Positions 7,870 through 8,981 of a stretch of 8,981 bases of DNA are shown here, piece by piece. The position numbers and the translations under genes were made by a program. Below the pieces are notes generated by a model. That model worked only from the letters and a program-made list of their open reading frames with translations, was not told where the DNA came from and did not search any database. Every line of letters begins with the position of its first letter. Position 1 is the first letter of the stretch. This stretch comes from Bacteroidales bacterium (GTDB lineage: Bacteria; Bacteroidota; Bacteroidia; Bacteroidales; Muribaculaceae), in the NCBI GenBank assembly GCA_014800065.1, contig JAAVGX010000058.1, forward strand, positions 1 through 8,981, read 5' to 3'.

Positions 7870-8029
7870 TTTTTACACTTCACATTCGAAAAAGCTCAAA
7901 AACGGATTACTTTCGCAATTCCTACGAGGGTGTTGCATACCCAACATGAGGCACAAAAGGCCGGAGGCCTTTCACGGGGTTCTTTTAGGCTAACTTACAA
8001 CACACTCTAATGTTAAACTACGTTAATTA
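7870..8029. other. Gene-free stretch with several small inverted repeats
   Basis: No credible gene lies between the permease stump and the tRNA promoter. The stretch contains overlapping alternative pairings GGGT/ACCC (7928-7931 with 7939-7942) and TGTTG/CAACA (7931-7935 with 7942-7946), the strong hairpin at 7956-7972, and the left arm of a 9-bp inverted repeat at 7995-8003. The rest is AT-rich and featureless. It may be the old 3' flank of the lost permease gene. Confidence 0.5.
7956..7972 (+). terminator. Strong GC hairpin, terminator-like but without a clean T-tract
   Basis: AAAGGCC-GGA-GGCCTTT is a perfect 7-bp stem with a 3-nt loop. On the plus strand it is followed by CACGGGG and only then TTCTTTT, so it is not a standard intrinsic terminator. 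It could still stop or stabilise transcripts coming from higBA, or be left over from the permease operon. On the minus strand the stem is followed by TTGTG, also a poor tail. Confidence 0.35.
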
Positions 8030-8056
8030 CTTGCATTTCGCTGAAAAGTGTTGTAA
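7995..8056. repeat. 9-bp inverted repeat flanking the tRNA promoter region
   Basis: TTACAACAC (7995-8003) and GTGTTGTAA (8048-8056) are exact reverse complements, separated by 44 bp. The right arm overlaps the first bases of the -7 box of tRNA-fMet. Within the loop, GTTAA occurs twice, 10 bp apart (8012 and 8022). Possible readings are a regulator site pair, short transposon-like ends with no gene inside, or chance. Confidence 0.35.
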
Positions 8057-8061
8057 TTTTG
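8030..8061 (+). promoter_or_regulatory. Probable promoter of the initiator tRNA gene
   Basis: CTTG (8030-8033), a 20-bp spacer and a perfect TAATTTTG -7 box (8054-8061) match the Bacteroidota housekeeping consensus with one change in the -33 element. The predicted start near 8068 is about 7 bp before the mature tRNA 5' end, giving a very short 5' leader for RNase P. Confidence 0.7.
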
Positions 8062-8074
8062 CATCACGAAACAT

Positions 8075-8146
<72 letters not shown>

Positions 8147-8151
8147 CTAAG

Positions 8152-8185
8152 AAAGCCGCGCAAATTGCGTGGCTTTTTTTCTTTT
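8152..8185 (+). terminator. Intrinsic terminator after tRNA-fMet
   Basis: An 11-bp stem AAAGCCGCGCA / TGCGTGGCTTT with one G-T wobble and a 3-nt AAT loop is followed by TTTT-C-TTTT. It begins six bases after the discriminator base, so the tRNA is transcribed alone and the transporter downstream needs a separate promoter. Confidence 0.92.
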
Positions 8186-8302
8186 GTTCGATGCTACATT
8201 TTGGGCGCTTCGTTTGTTATATATTCAGTTCTCCATTTGCAGACGAAAGTTGAACTTGCGAAGCTTAATCATCACAACCTTAAGAACCATCCTGTAATAG
8301 TC

Positions 8303-8981
8303 GTGAATACACAAAAATCCGCCACCGTCACCGGCAGTCCTAACGCTTTGGGTACCGCCACCATCAGCCAGTTGCTGATTCAGTACTCTCTCCCGGCAAT
8401 TATTGCCAGCTTGGCCACCTCGCTCTACAACATTGTAGACAGCATCTTCATCGGCCGAGGAGTGGGAGCCATGGCCATCACCGGACTTGCCATAACCTTC
8501 CCGCTTATGAACCTGGTAGTGGCATTCTGCGTGCTCATCGCTTCGGGTGGTGCAACAATTACCTCCATATTTCTGGGTCAGCGCAACATCAAGCGCGCCG
8601 CCGATGTGGTGGGAAACGTCACGGCATTCTGCCTCATCCATTCAATCGTAATCATGATTGTAGGGCTCCATTTTCTGGAACCCATTCTGGTATTTTTCGG
8701 CGCAACGCCTGAAACCCTGAGCTATGCCACTGAATTTATGAGAATCATCCTCTTCGGTACTCCGATATCATATGTATTCCTGGGACTCAACAACCTCATG
8801 CGCGCTACGGGCTATCCTAAAAAGGCCATGATTTCGGCGCTTCTCTCGGTGGGTGTGAACGTGGTGCTTGCTCCGCTGTTCATTTTCGTGTTCAAATGGG
8901 GCATCAAGGGGGCCGCAATGGCCACGATTTTCGGCCAGACGGCAGGCCTCATCTGGGTGCTGGGCCACTTCATCAATAAAA
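8303..8981 (+). CDS. MATE-family multidrug efflux transporter (5' part, runs off window)
   Basis: An open frame of 226 codons continues past the window edge. The product looks like the N-terminal half of a MATE antiporter, which expels drugs or other organic compounds across the inner membrane in exchange for Na+ or H+. Recognisable parts are LLIQYSLPAIIASLATSLYN then IVDSIFIGRGVG (first helix and the conserved VD-x-x-FIG loop), the helix pair AMAITGLAITFPLMNLVVAF and SGGATITSIFLGQ, FLGLNNLMRATGYPKKAM (about 157-174), and NVVLAPLFIFVFKWGIKGAAMAT, typical of the helix 5/6 region. The start is uncertain. No in-frame ATG precedes the conserved region, so the GTG at 8303 (NTQKSATVTGSPN...) is chosen; the frame stays open further upstream with no ATG. 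No consensus promoter was found in the roughly 115 bp after the tRNA terminator. No frameshift is seen in the visible part. Confidence 0.88.
   Translation, partial: MNTQKSATVTGSPNALGTATISQLLIQYSLPAIIASLATSLYNIVDSIFIGRGVGAMAITGLAITFPLMNLVVAFCVLIASGGATITSIFLGQRNIKRAADVVGNVTAFCLIHSIVIMIVGLHFLEPILVFFGATPETLSYATEFMRIILFGTPISYVFLGLNNLMRATGYPKKAMISALLSVGVNVVLAPLFIFVFKWGIKGAAMATIFGQTAGLIWVLGHFINK

Noticed and set aside
7873..7947. 24-residue minus-strand frame MLGMQHPRRNCESN...
   Set aside because: It is short, lacks a promoter or ribosome-binding signal and lies over hairpin-forming DNA; kept only as a possible dispersed-repeat clue.
7775..7993. 72-codon plus-strand frame overlapping the permease remnant
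   Set aside because: It is a different frame from the recognisable permease C-terminus and matches nothing known to me.
8147..8981. tRNA gene as an attachment site with a duplicated tRNA 3' end
   Set aside because: No second copy of the tRNA 3' segment was seen anywhere in the window, and no integrase gene is present.

Overview
The window looks like a chromosomal segment from a member of the order Bacteroidales (Bacteroidota). Three things point there: GyrA and ClpC resemble Bacteroidales homologues; several promoters fit the TTTG / TAnnTTTG pattern of the Bacteroidota housekeeping sigma factor; and starts mostly lack a clear Shine-Dalgarno. The core genes are moderately GC-rich (about 55-60% in the lines counted by hand), which fits a Muribaculaceae-like lineage better than Bacteroides itself. 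That family-level guess is inference.

Left part (1-4251), all on the minus strand. An exported tetratricopeptide-repeat (TPR) protein, cut off by the window edge, sits about 26 bp downstream of gyrA and probably shares its transcript. gyrA (DNA gyrase subunit A) has a well-matched Bacteroidota promoter. Upstream of it is a YczE/YyaS/YitT-type integral membrane protein with its own probable -7 box.

Centre (4252-6955), plus strand. A complete clpC, the AAA+ unfoldase that partners ClpP, is transcribed divergently from the membrane-protein gene. The 148-bp gap holds a textbook sigma-54 (-24/-12) site, TGGCAC-N5-TTGCA, whose predicted start lies 24 nt before the ATG. A strong intrinsic terminator closes the gene.

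Right part (6956-8981), plus strand. This is a more accessory strip: an AT-richer HigB/HigA toxin-antitoxin pair, then, starting directly after the higA stop, a 39-codon remnant matching the C-terminus of a MacB/FtsX-type ABC permease. A gene-free stretch with hairpins follows, then an initiator tRNA-fMet gene with its own promoter and terminator, and finally the 5' part of a MATE-family efflux transporter that runs off the window.

Most of the window is ordinary core genome. The points most worth a second look are the sigma-54 site before clpC, and the toxin-antitoxin insertion or replacement that left a permease stump beside the initiator tRNA. I found no CRISPR array, no transposase and no evidence of a wholly new multi-gene system.
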